From: CAZLYF01 sp964586835
GTDB lineage: Bacteria > Bacillota > Clostridia > Christensenellales > Aristaeellaceae
NCBI GenBank assembly: GCA_964586835.1
Contig: CAZPIC010000005.1
Span: 40,079 to 104,078, forward strand
Reading direction: 5' to 3'
DNA: 64,000 nucleotides
Numbering within the stretch: the first letter of the stretch is position 1; the number at the start of each line of letters is the position of its first letter. The position numbers were made by a program, and so were the translations under genes. The notes under the pieces were generated by a model. That model made no database searches. It saw only the letters and a program-made list of their open reading frames with translations, and was not told the DNA's origin. Shown here piece by piece: positions 18,044 to 27,049 of the stretch.

Positions 18044-18161
18044 TGAGGCGATCGTGGAACTCCCGGGCGTGGAGAAGCGTGCAGGGGAATGCGGAGTCTG
18101 ACGGCGTAAAGTGACCTCGAAGAGTTCCAGGACGACGGTGACCCACAAAGGAGAGGAAAAC

Positions 18162-19277
18162 ATGGACCCTGGAAGAGGGATGGAAGAAACGGTATTCACT
18201 GCACCCGAGCTCAAGCTGCCCCATGGATCGCTTCGCCTGCCCGCGTTTTTCCCGGACGGGACCTATGGGACGGTACGGTGTGTGGATGCCTATGACTTGA
18301 TCAGCTGCCGTGTGCCAGGCATTGTGATGAACAGCTTCCACCTCATGTCCAGGCCGGGGCTTGGTGTGGTCCGAGCCGTAGGCGGATTGCATGCCTTTGC
18401 GGGATGGGACCTTCCGATCCTTACGGATTCCGGCGGATTTCAAGTTTTCTCCCTCCTTCGGGAAAATCCGAAATATGGAGAAGTGCGTAAAAATGGCGCG
18501 ATCTTCCGAAGGGAAGACGGGAGAAAGGTGGTTCTTTCGCCAGAAAAGAGCATGCAGATGCAGTTCGCCTGCGGAGCGGATATCATGATGTGCCTGGATT
18601 ATTGCACGCATCCAGAGGACAGCCGGGAGATCCATGTCTTATCCGTTGAGCGGACAGTTGAATGGGCAGCGCGCTGCAAGGAGGAGTTTGTTAGGCAGCT
18701 GCGTACCAGGCGTATGGCCAGCGAATCCAGACCCCTTTTGTTTGCAGTCATACAGGGGGGGAATGACCGCGATTTGCGCGAGCGCTGTGCAGCGAGGCTG
18801 CGCGAGATTGGCTTTGACGGCTATGGCTACGGAGGATGGCCGGCAGATTCTGAAGGCCGCCTGGCTGAGGAAAACCTGCGTCTTACAGCAGAACTGATGC
18901 CTGAAGAGATGCCCAAATATGCCATGGGTATCGGGAAACCCGAAGGCATCGTCGCCTGTTACAGGATGGGGTATAACCTGTTTGATTGTGTCATTCCCAC
19001 ACGTGAGGCGCGGCACAATCGGCTGTATGTCCTGGATGGGAGCGGCGGAGACGCGCAGACTGGATACAGCTATTACTACATTTTGGATGAACAGCACATC
19101 CGTGACAGCCGCCCCGTGTCAGAGCGCTGCGACTGCCTGCTCTGCAGGAAGTACTCGCGTGCCTATCTATACCACCTCAAAAAGACAGACGACCCCCTGG
19201 CCTTGAGGCTCGCCACCATGCACAACCTGCGATTTTATACGCGGTTGCTTGAAAGGGTTACCTCGGATGGGGCATGA
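18162..19277 (+). CDS. Divergent tRNA-guanine transglycosylase family protein
   Basis: The 371-residue protein keeps the TGT core: general base Asp in LTDSGGFQVFSL (D89), nucleophile Asp in NLFDCVIPTREARHN (D275), Q198 in AVIQGG, and the zinc site C323-x-C325-xx-C328 with H354 in TMHNLRFY, all with family spacing. The base-recognition loop differs: canonical IGGLxVGE reads YGYGGWPADSEG (222-232), and MGVGTPED becomes MGIGKPEG. This suggests a changed base specificity, for example queuine rather than preQ1. ATG 18162 follows AAAGGAGAGG and gives family-typical length. It overlaps the methyltransferase gene and follows an ABC importer; queuosine synthesis genes are not in the window. Confidence 0.88.
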   Translation: MDPGRGMEETVFTAPELKLPHGSLRLPAFFPDGTYGTVRCVDAYDLISCRVPGIVMNSFHLMSRPGLGVVRAVGGLHAFAGWDLPILTDSGGFQVFSLLRENPKYGEVRKNGAIFRREDGRKVVLSPEKSMQMQFACGADIMMCLDYCTHPEDSREIHVLSVERTVEWAARCKEEFVRQLRTRRMASESRPLLFAVIQGGNDRDLRERCAARLREIGFDGYGYGGWPADSEGRLAEENLRLTAELMPEEMPKYAMGIGKPEGIVACYRMGYNLFDCVIPTREARHNRLYVLDGSGGDAQTGYSYYYILDEQHIRDSRPVSERCDCLLCRKYSRAYLYHLKKTDDPLALRLATMHNLRFYTRLLERVTSDGA

Positions 19278-20073
19278 CCCGGAGAGGATTGCCGATCTTG
19301 TTCGGCTTTCCAGCAAGTACAGCTGCTGTGATCCGGAAACAGTCCGGCGCATCAGTGCTGATATCGTGGGAAGACACGTAAGGCGCAAAGATGCCGTCAG
19401 GGCTGTCCGAGCCATGCTGCACATCATCAATGCGTCCTTCGTGAAGGAAGATAGCCATGCAAAGGCGATGGATATCCTTAACCGCTATGACGAAAAAGCG
19501 GAGAAGGCGGAAGAGAGACTCGCCCTTTCCCTGATGGAGCTCCATGTGTCGACGCGAGAGAGGCTGTCTGTAGCGGATCGAATGTTTAGCTTCATGGGGA
19601 GATACATTCACACAGACAGCCGGGTCGTGGACATCGGTTGCGGCTTTCATCCTTTTGCGGTCTCCCTGTATCAGGAGAAGCCGGCATCCTATCTGGCGCT
19701 GGATATCCGTACCGACACACTTGAGCTCGTCAACAGGTTCTTCCGGATGATCAGCAGGGAAGCCTATCGGGCGGAGGCGCTGGACGCTGTGGTAAGAACT
19801 CCAGACGGGGCTTATGATGTAGCGTTTCTGTTGAAGCTGATCCCAGGGCTTGAAAGGCAAAGAAAAGGAAGAGGCGTTGAGCTGCTTGAAAGCCTGGACT
19901 TCTCCCGAGCCTTTGTATCCTTTTCTACCAGGCGCATGTCGGGCAGGCGCCGAGGGATGGAGGCGTTCTATTCCTCCTCCTTTGAGGCAGGACTTCCCAG
20001 CGCTGTGAGGATTGAAAGCAAAGCCGCATTCGACAATGAGCTGATTTATGTCCTGTGTAAGAAAAAGGCTTAA
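19267..20073 (+). CDS. Homologue of ArmA/Rmt 16S rRNA (guanine-1405-N7) methyltransferases
   Basis: The 268-residue protein (ArmA 257, RmtB 251) matches this family along its length as I remember it: SSKYSCCDPETVRRI and VGRHVRRKDAV at the N-terminus, LHVSTRERL (92-100), SAM motif I VVDIGCGFHPFAVSL (120-134), LLKLIPGLERQRKG (188-201), VSFSTRRMSGRRRGMEAFY (217-235) and a C-terminal NELIYVLCKK. Known members methylate G1405 in the ribosomal A site and confer high-level resistance to 4,6-disubstituted deoxystreptamine aminoglycosides. It starts at ATG 19267 inside the end of the TGT gene. Whether this chromosomal copy gives resistance, or has another RNA target, is not shown by sequence. Confidence 0.88.
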   Translation: MGHDPERIADLVRLSSKYSCCDPETVRRISADIVGRHVRRKDAVRAVRAMLHIINASFVKEDSHAKAMDILNRYDEKAEKAEERLALSLMELHVSTRERLSVADRMFSFMGRYIHTDSRVVDIGCGFHPFAVSLYQEKPASYLALDIRTDTLELVNRFFRMISREAYRAEALDAVVRTPDGAYDVAFLLKLIPGLERQRKGRGVELLESLDFSRAFVSFSTRRMSGRRRGMEAFYSSSFEAGLPSAVRIESKAAFDNELIYVLCKKKA

Positions 20074-20091
20074 TGTGCCCTATTGACATGA

Positions 20092-20123
20092 AAACAGCCG
20101 GGCTCCTTGGAGCCCGGCTGTTT
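20092..20123. terminator. Bidirectional terminator between the methyltransferase and htrA
   Basis: A perfect 13-bp stem (20092-20104 with 20111-20123) has flanking AAA and TTT, so it can end transcription from both convergent genes. Confidence 0.85.
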
Positions 20124-20136
20124 GGTCAGGCAGTGC

Positions 20137-21399
20137 TTACATGTCAAGAGCGTCAAGGATCACCAGCTCCACCTCTACGTCCAGATAGCTGCCATCACCC
20201 AGCTTGTCAAACGGGGTGTCATTCTCAATCGCCTCAAAGAGCCCGTCCAGACGGAACAGTTTGACTTTGGCAGTATCGCCTTCAGAATAGGACTGAAGCT
20301 TGTTTACCAGCATCGTCGAGTTCTGTACGATGGTTCCGTCCACTTCTACAAGGATGTCCCCGGGATGGATGCCGGCAGCTTCAGCGGGCGATCCCTTTTC
20401 TACATTCTGAACATAGGCGCCTGCGGGAAGGGTCCCGTCCCGGACCAGGCTGAACCCGGAAGACAGGGTCGCAACTGTCACGCCGATGCGCGGTCGGGGC
20501 GCTTCTTTACTGTCTGGCTGCGCGGCAGCGGCAGCCTCCGCATCCTTGTTGAAGTTTTCAAGCACGGATTGCAGGAGGGGCTTTGCTACGTTAATCGGGA
20601 TGCACATACCAATATTGTCAATGGTTGTTCCGCTAAAAAAGCTGTTGCTTGAATACTTGCGCGCCGGGATGCCCTGAAGCTGGCCAAGAATGTTGAACAA
20701 CCCGCCGCCTGAGTTGCCCTGATTGATGGCAGCATCTACCTGGATCATGCTGTTGGTGACGGTCGTCCTGCGACCGTAACGGTCAAGAGACCGGTCTGTG
20801 ACGGTGCGGTCAAGGGCAGAGACGATGCCGACAGTCACAGTCCGTTCAAATTCCTGTCCGAGCGGGTTGCCGATCACGATGGCCCATTCACCGATCTGCA
20901 GCGCATCGCTGTCCCCAAGGGGAATCGTGGGGAGATTGAGTCCAGGAACCATCAGCACCGCGATGTCGAGGTTTGAATCGGTACCTACGATCTCTGCTTT
21001 CAGTTCCTTGTCACCGTTTGTGACGGTAACGCGGCTTGCGTGTTCGACGACGTGGTAGTTGGTCAACACATGGCCATATGCGGTGACAACGACGCCTGAG
21101 CCGGTTCCGGCCAGATACTCGGTCTCAGAAGGCTCATTATAGCCAAATCCAAACCCATAGTACCGTCTGCCGCCTACCTGGTAGTTACTGACGCCCACCA
21201 CGCTTTCACGCGCAGCATTGGCCACTGTAATGAGAGGACTTGTTATTTGCGTCTGATCTGTTGTGGTATCAATGATGGAGGAAATCTCATTGGAGGATAT
21301 TTTGTTTTCAGCTGCGGTGGATATGGAAATCCCGGTGACGACAAAAAGCGCCAATGCCACCGCCAACAGAGCTGTCCAGCGTCCCTTTCTGTTTTTCAT
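20137..21399 (-). CDS. htrA: HtrA/DegP-like S1C serine protease with PDZ domain
   Basis: A 420-residue membrane-anchored protease. Residues 7-24 form a single membrane anchor. The trypsin-like domain carries the triad H116 (TNYHVV), D145 (NLDIAVL) and S230 (NQGNSGGG). A PDZ domain occupies about 310-400 (AYVQNVEKGSPAEAAGIHPG). It would act outside the membrane in protein quality control. Two ATGs are possible; the one at 21399 lies 7 bases after AGGAGG, while the upstream one directly abuts it. An unusual Tyr/Gly/Phe-rich patch (RRYYGFGFGYNEP) precedes the protease core. It is monocistronic and ends at a shared terminator. Confidence 0.93.
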   Translation of the reverse strand: MKNRKGRWTALLAVALALFVVTGISISTAAENKISSNEISSIIDTTTDQTQITSPLITVANAARESVVGVSNYQVGGRRYYGFGFGYNEPSETEYLAGTGSGVVVTAYGHVLTNYHVVEHASRVTVTNGDKELKAEIVGTDSNLDIAVLMVPGLNLPTIPLGDSDALQIGEWAIVIGNPLGQEFERTVTVGIVSALDRTVTDRSLDRYGRRTTVTNSMIQVDAAINQGNSGGGLFNILGQLQGIPARKYSSNSFFSGTTIDNIGMCIPINVAKPLLQSVLENFNKDAEAAAAAQPDSKEAPRPRIGVTVATLSSGFSLVRDGTLPAGAYVQNVEKGSPAEAAGIHPGDILVEVDGTIVQNSTMLVNKLQSYSEGDTAKVKLFRLDGLFEAIENDTPFDKLGDGSYLDVEVELVILDALDM

Positions 21400-21548
21400 A
21401 TTCATGCCTCCTATCGCTAAATGGTTCTGTTCTGCACGCATTCGTGCAAACTCAGTGTACCCGTCATTTCTTACGCAGACATGAATAATCTGTAAACTGT
21501 TTGAGGGCTGGGGTCTTCAGCTGTGGCCATCTGCCACAACAGCCAAAA

Positions 21549-21593
21549 AGGCTCTTGAAAGCCCGATAAGTCGAACCTCATCCCAGAGCCTCT
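21549..21593 (-). terminator. Probable terminator of the mgtA-type gene
   Basis: On the minus strand AGGCTCT and AGAGCCT (complements of 21585-21591 and 21549-21555) form a stem directly followed by TTTTTGG, shortly after the ATPase stop. The loop is long, about 29 bases. Confidence 0.55.
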
Positions 21594-21605
21594 TCTACGT
21601 ATGTC

Positions 21606-24257
21606 CTACATCCATTCGCCGTATCTGCTGATATATATTCTCTTGATAAACTGTACGCACAGGAGATAGCCGGCCAGTATGGCACCGAGCCAGGGAGCAA
21701 ACCGAATGGGAAGCGGCATCATATCAAGGCCTGACGCGAGCCCAGTGAAGCCGACCACGAGGGCTACCAGCGCAACCAAGGCCGTGGAGGCACATAGTGG
21801 GAGGGAAGGCTTGCTTTGGAGAAAGGGAATTTTTGCGGTGCGAATCATGTGGATGACAAGCACCTGCGACAGCGTCCCGAACACAAACCAGCCCCCCTGA
21901 AACAGGGGCGCAAGAGCCTGGTTATTTGCTCCGAGAGCCCACCACAACACAGCAAAGCAGAGGATGTCAAACAGCGAGCTCATAGGCCCTAAGTAAGCCA
22001 TGAAGGTCACAATGGATTTCGTTTCCCATCTGCGGGGCTTACTGAGATATTCTTCATCCACACGGTCAAAAGGCATGCCCATCTGGGAAAAATCACACAG
22101 GAGGTTTTGTGTCAGGATCTGCACCGGCATCATTGGGAAAAATGGCAGGAAGATGCTGGCTGCCATGACCGAGATAACATTGCCCAGGTTACCGCTGGCT
22201 GCCATCTTGATATATTTCATGATGTTGCCGAAAGTGTGTCGTCCTTCGATGACGCCCTCTTCAAGAACCATCAGGTCTTTTTCAAGCAGGATGACGTCAG
22301 CGGTTTCCTTGGCGATATCCACCGCGCTGTCCACAGATATTCCTACATCTGCCTGTCTCAGGGGCGGAGCATCGTTGATGCCATCGCCCATGTAACCCAC
22401 GGTATGTCCTTCCTCCTGAAAGGCTCTCACCACCCGTTCCTTTTGGGAGGGGGACAGCTTGGCAAACAGGTCGCAGATTCTGACTGCTTTGCAGAGTGCA
22501 GCTTCATCCATCTGATCGACGTCACGCCCCGTCAGAAGGGGCCCCGTCTTCACACCTACCTTGCTGCAGACTTTGGCAGCCACGCCTTCACTGTCCCCTG
22601 TAAGAACAACGGTGCGCACCCCATGGTCGCGCAGAGCGTTGATGGCGCCGCGGGCGCTCTCCTTGGGCGGGTCTAAAAAGCCTATGAAACCAATGAGGAC
22701 CATTTCAGACTCATCAGCAACGCCAAAGGTATCGATGCCTGAAACGTTGTTTTTCTGCGCTACAGCGATCATTCGAAGGCCGTCAGCATTATGCTTTTCG
22801 TAGGTCGCCAGGGCAACGCGGCGGGTTTCTTCATCCATGGGCACCACACGCCCGCCGATTTCCACAAGGGAGGAAATGGCAATGATCTCCTCCACGGCTC
22901 CCTTGGTGATTAGTTGCCGCTTGCCCGTATGATCCACCAGCACCACGCTCATCCTACGCCGGTCAAAATCAAAGGGGATCTCATCCTCGCGGATATAGGC
23001 GCCCATAAGGTCCTCCAGACCGTATTTTCCAGCTCGATGGATGATGGCCAGGTCGATCAGGTTTTTAAGGCCTGTCTGAAACGCACTGTTAAGGTATGCG
23101 TGGCGCAAAACGCGCGTGTCGTCCTCGCCGTGCACATTCATGTACTTTTCAAGGACGATTCGATCCTCTGTCAGCGTGCCGGTCTTGTCGGTGCATAACA
23201 CGTCCATCTCGCCGAAGGTCTGTATCGCACCCAGCGTGCGTATGATCACCTTGTGCCGCGACATGCTCACGGCGCCCTTGGCAAGCGTGGAAGTCATGAT
23301 GACGGGGAGCATTTCAGGGGTCAAGCCTACAGCGATGCTGATGGCGAACACAAGCGCGCTGGGCCAGTCCGATTTGGAAACCCCGTTGACAAGGAACACG
23401 ATGGGGACCATGACAAGCATCATGCGCACCAGCAGCCGGCTGACTGAATCCACCCCCCGCTCAAAGCTGGTCTTGGACCTGTCTCCGGAGAGAGACTTGG
23501 CCATCGACCCGAAATAGCTGCTGTTGCCGGTCGCCAGTACCACGGCTGAGGCGCTCCCGCTGATGACATTAGTGCCCATAAAGCCAATGTTGCCAAGGTC
23601 TGTCAGTGTGTCCTGTTGTCTGTCCGGCCGAACGCTAAACTTTTCAACAGGATTCGATTCTCCGGTCAGTGCTGCCTGCGCAACAAAGGTATCCTTCGTG
23701 GACAAAAAGCGTACGTCTGCCGGGAGCATGTCGCCGGCTGAAAGCCAGACAATATCGCCGGGCACGACCTCATCCATGGGGATTTCGGTCAGGCAGCCGT
23801 CTCTGCGCACATCAGCCCTGTTGGAGATCATTTTGAACAGCTTCTCAACAGCTGCATCGGAACGCTGGCTTTGGATAAAGGCAACCAGGCTGGACAGAAA
23901 TACCAGCGAGAGGATGATGACGACAGTCAGATAGTCGGGGCTTTCTGCCGCCAGGATATCGGTGAAAGCTGTGACGCACGCAACCAGCAGCAGGATCACG
24001 TTGAACGGGTGGATGACCGCTTCGCGCAGCCTGTGAAGCGTCGTGTGCTTCACGCCTGCCGTGATGACATTCTTCCCGTACTCGTCTTGCCTGTTCGACG
24101 CCTCATCGTTCGACAGACCGGTCGGCGTGGTAGCCAGGGATACGAATAGCTCATCTTCTGGAACAAAGGCAAGGGAACGCAGCTTGGCCTCCGTATCCAC
24201 CATGTTTCTCTGGACCTGGCGCTGTGCGCTCTTCCTTCTGATTCCTGAAAGACCCAT
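21606..24257 (-). CDS. mgtA: Magnesium-translocating P-type ATPase (MgtA/MgtB type)
   Basis: An 883-residue P-type ATPase (E. coli MgtA 898). It has the TGES actuator loop (ALTGESNPVEK), the phosphorylation site CTDKTGTLTED, and the hinge VGYMGDGINDAPPLRQADVGISV. About ten membrane helices include VGLTPEMLPVIMTSTLAKGA, whose PEMLP replaces the PEGLP of calcium pumps and is typical of the MgtA group. It imports Mg2+ across the cytoplasmic membrane. The ATG at 24257 has GGAAAGGA about 9 bases upstream; a longer in-frame extension to 24641 looks non-coding. The family often has a Mg-sensing leader; a hairpin lies upstream. Confidence 0.93.
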   Translation of the reverse strand: MGLSGIRRKSAQRQVQRNMVDTEAKLRSLAFVPEDELFVSLATTPTGLSNDEASNRQDEYGKNVITAGVKHTTLHRLREAVIHPFNVILLLVACVTAFTDILAAESPDYLTVVIILSLVFLSSLVAFIQSQRSDAAVEKLFKMISNRADVRRDGCLTEIPMDEVVPGDIVWLSAGDMLPADVRFLSTKDTFVAQAALTGESNPVEKFSVRPDRQQDTLTDLGNIGFMGTNVISGSASAVVLATGNSSYFGSMAKSLSGDRSKTSFERGVDSVSRLLVRMMLVMVPIVFLVNGVSKSDWPSALVFAISIAVGLTPEMLPVIMTSTLAKGAVSMSRHKVIIRTLGAIQTFGEMDVLCTDKTGTLTEDRIVLEKYMNVHGEDDTRVLRHAYLNSAFQTGLKNLIDLAIIHRAGKYGLEDLMGAYIREDEIPFDFDRRRMSVVLVDHTGKRQLITKGAVEEIIAISSLVEIGGRVVPMDEETRRVALATYEKHNADGLRMIAVAQKNNVSGIDTFGVADESEMVLIGFIGFLDPPKESARGAINALRDHGVRTVVLTGDSEGVAAKVCSKVGVKTGPLLTGRDVDQMDEAALCKAVRICDLFAKLSPSQKERVVRAFQEEGHTVGYMGDGINDAPPLRQADVGISVDSAVDIAKETADVILLEKDLMVLEEGVIEGRHTFGNIMKYIKMAASGNLGNVISVMAASIFLPFFPMMPVQILTQNLLCDFSQMGMPFDRVDEEYLSKPRRWETKSIVTFMAYLGPMSSLFDILCFAVLWWALGANNQALAPLFQGGWFVFGTLSQVLVIHMIRTAKIPFLQSKPSLPLCASTALVALVALVVGFTGLASGLDMMPLPIRFAPWLGAILAGYLLCVQFIKRIYISRYGEWM

Positions 24258-24376
24258 CGGACTCATTCCTTTCCAGCTTATCCTTTGACCAATGATCAAC
24301 GGGCGCGTGAACGCCCCGAAACCTGCAAGGGCGAAAGACCATCCGCCTTCATGAAGGGTCGGTCGCGCAGGGTATT

Positions 24377-24406
24377 GGAAGGCAGGCCTAACAGGGGCCT
24401 CCTTCC
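24377..24406 (-). promoter_or_regulatory. Leader hairpin upstream of mgtA
   Basis: A stem of GGAAGG and GGCC segments (24377-24388 with 24396-24406) lies about 120 bases before the mgtA start. A second GC hairpin followed by CTTTTTG, read on the minus strand, lies near 24470-24484. These could be parts of a leader that controls expression; I could not match them to the M-box consensus. Confidence 0.3.
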
Positions 24407-24670
24407 TTGTATTCACCCGGTTTGCAATGGCCGGCTGGGCTATTGTACAGGAAGATGAAGGAACAATCAAAAAGCCCCGGGCTTGAAGCAGGGCAAACCT
24501 GAGTATCCAGAGCGCGATGGACGCAGTGCTGATGGCCATCTGACGCATATCTGACGCTCCCAGAGAGGAGACCAGGCAGGATGTGCGGATCTGCAGGGGG
24601 CTCTTGGAACTGAAAAAACCGGTCGTGACATATGCCCGCAAAAATGACCGAATGTATGCTTAATAACAGA

Positions 24671-24699
24671 TTGTAAAATCCGAAAAGCTGTGATACACT
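24671..24699 (+). promoter_or_regulatory. Promoter of the GGDEF/HD-GYP gene
   Basis: TTGTAA (24671-24676) and TACACT (24694-24699) are 17 bp apart, about 65 bases before the start codon. Confidence 0.5.
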
Positions 24700-24766
24700 C
24701 TCAACGCGGGAACGGTGACCGAAGAGGTCGGCATCATCACCGGACGCCTGCGGAGTGAAAGCTTTG

Positions 24767-26974
24767 ATGAAGAAGAAGTGGAAAAGGCTGTTCAGGAATA
24801 TGCCCTGGGCTTTTTCTCTGTCTGAACTTGTAACGGACCGTGAAGGTCTCCCTTCGGACTATAGGCTTGTTGCGGCGAACCGTGCATTTGAGGATGCTTT
24901 TCAGCCGGGAGGCTCCTTGTTGCTGGGGATGGATATGTCCCGGTGGCTGCTGAGGACGGAGGCTTTGCGTGAACAATGGCTGGGTGCCTTTCATGCCCTT
25001 CAATTCGGTGAAAAGAAAAAGGAATTTAAAGAAATACTCGTATGGAACGGACAGGGTTTCGCTGTTTCTGCCTTTGTTCCGTTTAGCGGATACCTGGCGC
25101 TTTTGTTTCGTAAATCGGACAGCGTCCAGGGCTCCAGCGCAGCTGCTGTCTCAGGTCCGCATCTCACGTTGCCTTTAGGGACAACCGACAATTCTCTGGC
25201 ACAAAGAATCCATGACCTGTCACCATCAGCCATCCTCAGTTTTCGGGCGCGGCCTGACCCGGAGGCGGGTGCCGTCTTTGAACTTCAAAGCGCGAACCCT
25301 GCTGCGTTCAGCGCGTTTGCAGGAAGTGCGGAAAGCGCCGTTGGCGCGACACCCACGGTACTCTGGCCAGGGACTGGCGCCAGAGAAATGGTAAAGGTTT
25401 TTCACCGGGTGCTGCAAACGGGGGAGCCTGAGCGCTTCCCCGCCGGAAAAGCATCAGAGGACGGAAACAACTCAGGTCGCCCATACAGGGTTTTCAGGCT
25501 TTCGCACGATGAGATAGGTCTGGTTGCTGAGGAAGAGGTTTGGGCACAAGCTGCACCCTGCCCTGATGACCCGACCCTGAAGGCTGTGCTGGAGGAAGCC
25601 GGGGCTGCAGTCCTGACCTTCAGCCATGAAGGCGCGACAGAGACGCTCAACACGGCCGCTGAACATCTGACCGGGTGGATCGCTGACGAGGCGAAGGGAA
25701 AACCTCTGCGTGAAGTGTTTGATATTTTCCATGAGATTACCGGGATGAGGTGCAAGGACCCTGTGGAGAGCGTCCTGCGCCATGGTCAGCCTGTCAGCCT
25801 CTTCGCCCACACGGCACTACGGTCGAGGGCTGGCAACGAACGCGCGATTGCGGGTCGTGCGGTTCCCATCCTGGACGCGGAAGGGGAGACGGCGGGTGTC
25901 GTTCTCCTGTTCCGGGATATTTCGGAGGATCGGGATCAGAGATCGCGGATCTCATTCCTGAGCAATCGGGATGCGCTAACCGGTCTGTACAGCCGGGCGT
26001 GGCTTGAGAACGCCCTGAGCCGTTTGGACGGGTCGCGCCAGCATCCCCTTGCCCTTGTGCTTGGAGACCTTGACAGGCTGAGACAGCTCAACGATGCTTT
26101 TGGCTATCCGGCGGGTGATGAAGCGCTTGTGAAGGTTGCGGGGATTCTGGAGGCTAACTGCCGGGAGGGGGATCTTGTCGCACGTTGGGGCGGAGATGAG
26201 TTTGCCATGCTTCTTCCAAACGCAGCAGAATATGCTGTTCAGAACCTCTGTGAAAAAGTGAAGACCGCATGCGTCGCCACGCGGGTCGCTGGGACCACCT
26301 TGAGCCTCTCCATGGGCTACGCCATCAAACCGGATGCCGGCGTGGATTGGAGGGATGTCCTCCAGCAGGCAGAATCTGCCTTGGCCAGAAGCAGGCATTA
26401 CAGTGGCTACGAACATCACCGTGATCTCTCATGGATGCCGAGGGAAGGCCAGCACGAGACGGATGCTGAAACGGAAGCGCACAGCCTGAGGGTCGCACGC
26501 TATTGCAGAGGGATGGGCGAAGCGATGGGCTTAAGCCCCATGGAGGTAGACGAACTTGAACTGATCGCCAGACTTCACGATATTGGGAAAACCTGTCTGG
26601 AAGACGAGATCCGGAACAAGCCGGCGCAACTGTCGGATGCGGAGACAGAACAGATGCGAAAACACCCTGAAATCGGATACCGCATCTTAAGAATCATTCC
26701 GGGCTTTGCTGGTGTTGCCGAAGGGGTGTTGGCGCATCATGAAAGATGGGATGGAACGGGCTATCCCAGAGGCCTCTTTGGAGAGAACATTCCGCTACTG
26801 GCCCGGATTTTAGCCGTGGCTGATGCCTATGACGCCATGACCCAGGATCGACCCTACCGCAAAGCCCTGCTTTCAACGGCAGCCATGGACGAACTCTCAG
26901 CCAATGCGGGGACTCAGTTCGATCCTCGTGTGGTGGACGCATTCCAGATGTATCTGCGAAAAACGCGTGAGTGA
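24767..26974 (+). CDS. PAS-GGDEF-HD-GYP cyclic-di-GMP signalling protein
   Basis: A 735-residue soluble protein without membrane helices. PAS-like sensor segments occur near residues 20-110 (YRLVAANRAFEDAF) and 270-390 (LNTAAEHLTGW ... VVLLFRDISEDRD). The GGDEF domain follows (RDALTGLYSR, VARWGGDEFAML with an intact active site). The C-terminal HD-GYP domain has RLHDIGK, LAHHERWDGTGYPRGL and ADAYDAMTQDRPYR, all intact. It could both make and degrade c-di-GMP. ATG 24767 was chosen; GTG 24755 and TTG 24764 are alternatives because the ribosome-binding site is weak. Confidence 0.92.
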   Translation: MKKKWKRLFRNMPWAFSLSELVTDREGLPSDYRLVAANRAFEDAFQPGGSLLLGMDMSRWLLRTEALREQWLGAFHALQFGEKKKEFKEILVWNGQGFAVSAFVPFSGYLALLFRKSDSVQGSSAAAVSGPHLTLPLGTTDNSLAQRIHDLSPSAILSFRARPDPEAGAVFELQSANPAAFSAFAGSAESAVGATPTVLWPGTGAREMVKVFHRVLQTGEPERFPAGKASEDGNNSGRPYRVFRLSHDEIGLVAEEEVWAQAAPCPDDPTLKAVLEEAGAAVLTFSHEGATETLNTAAEHLTGWIADEAKGKPLREVFDIFHEITGMRCKDPVESVLRHGQPVSLFAHTALRSRAGNERAIAGRAVPILDAEGETAGVVLLFRDISEDRDQRSRISFLSNRDALTGLYSRAWLENALSRLDGSRQHPLALVLGDLDRLRQLNDAFGYPAGDEALVKVAGILEANCREGDLVARWGGDEFAMLLPNAAEYAVQNLCEKVKTACVATRVAGTTLSLSMGYAIKPDAGVDWRDVLQQAESALARSRHYSGYEHHRDLSWMPREGQHETDAETEAHSLRVARYCRGMGEAMGLSPMEVDELELIARLHDIGKTCLEDEIRNKPAQLSDAETEQMRKHPEIGYRILRIIPGFAGVAEGVLAHHERWDGTGYPRGLFGENIPLLARILAVADAYDAMTQDRPYRKALLSTAAMDELSANAGTQFDPRVVDAFQMYLRKTRE

Positions 26975-27049
26975 ACACGTGCAAGAGGCAGGCCCTGCAG
27001 CGATGGGAAAGCGCGACAGGCTGCACAAGCATGAAGGCTGGGAGGGTTT

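Noticed and set aside
24258..24641. N-terminal extension of MgtA by 128 codons
   Set aside because: The extension has no conserved features, and a good ribosome-binding site and family-typical length support the start at 24257.
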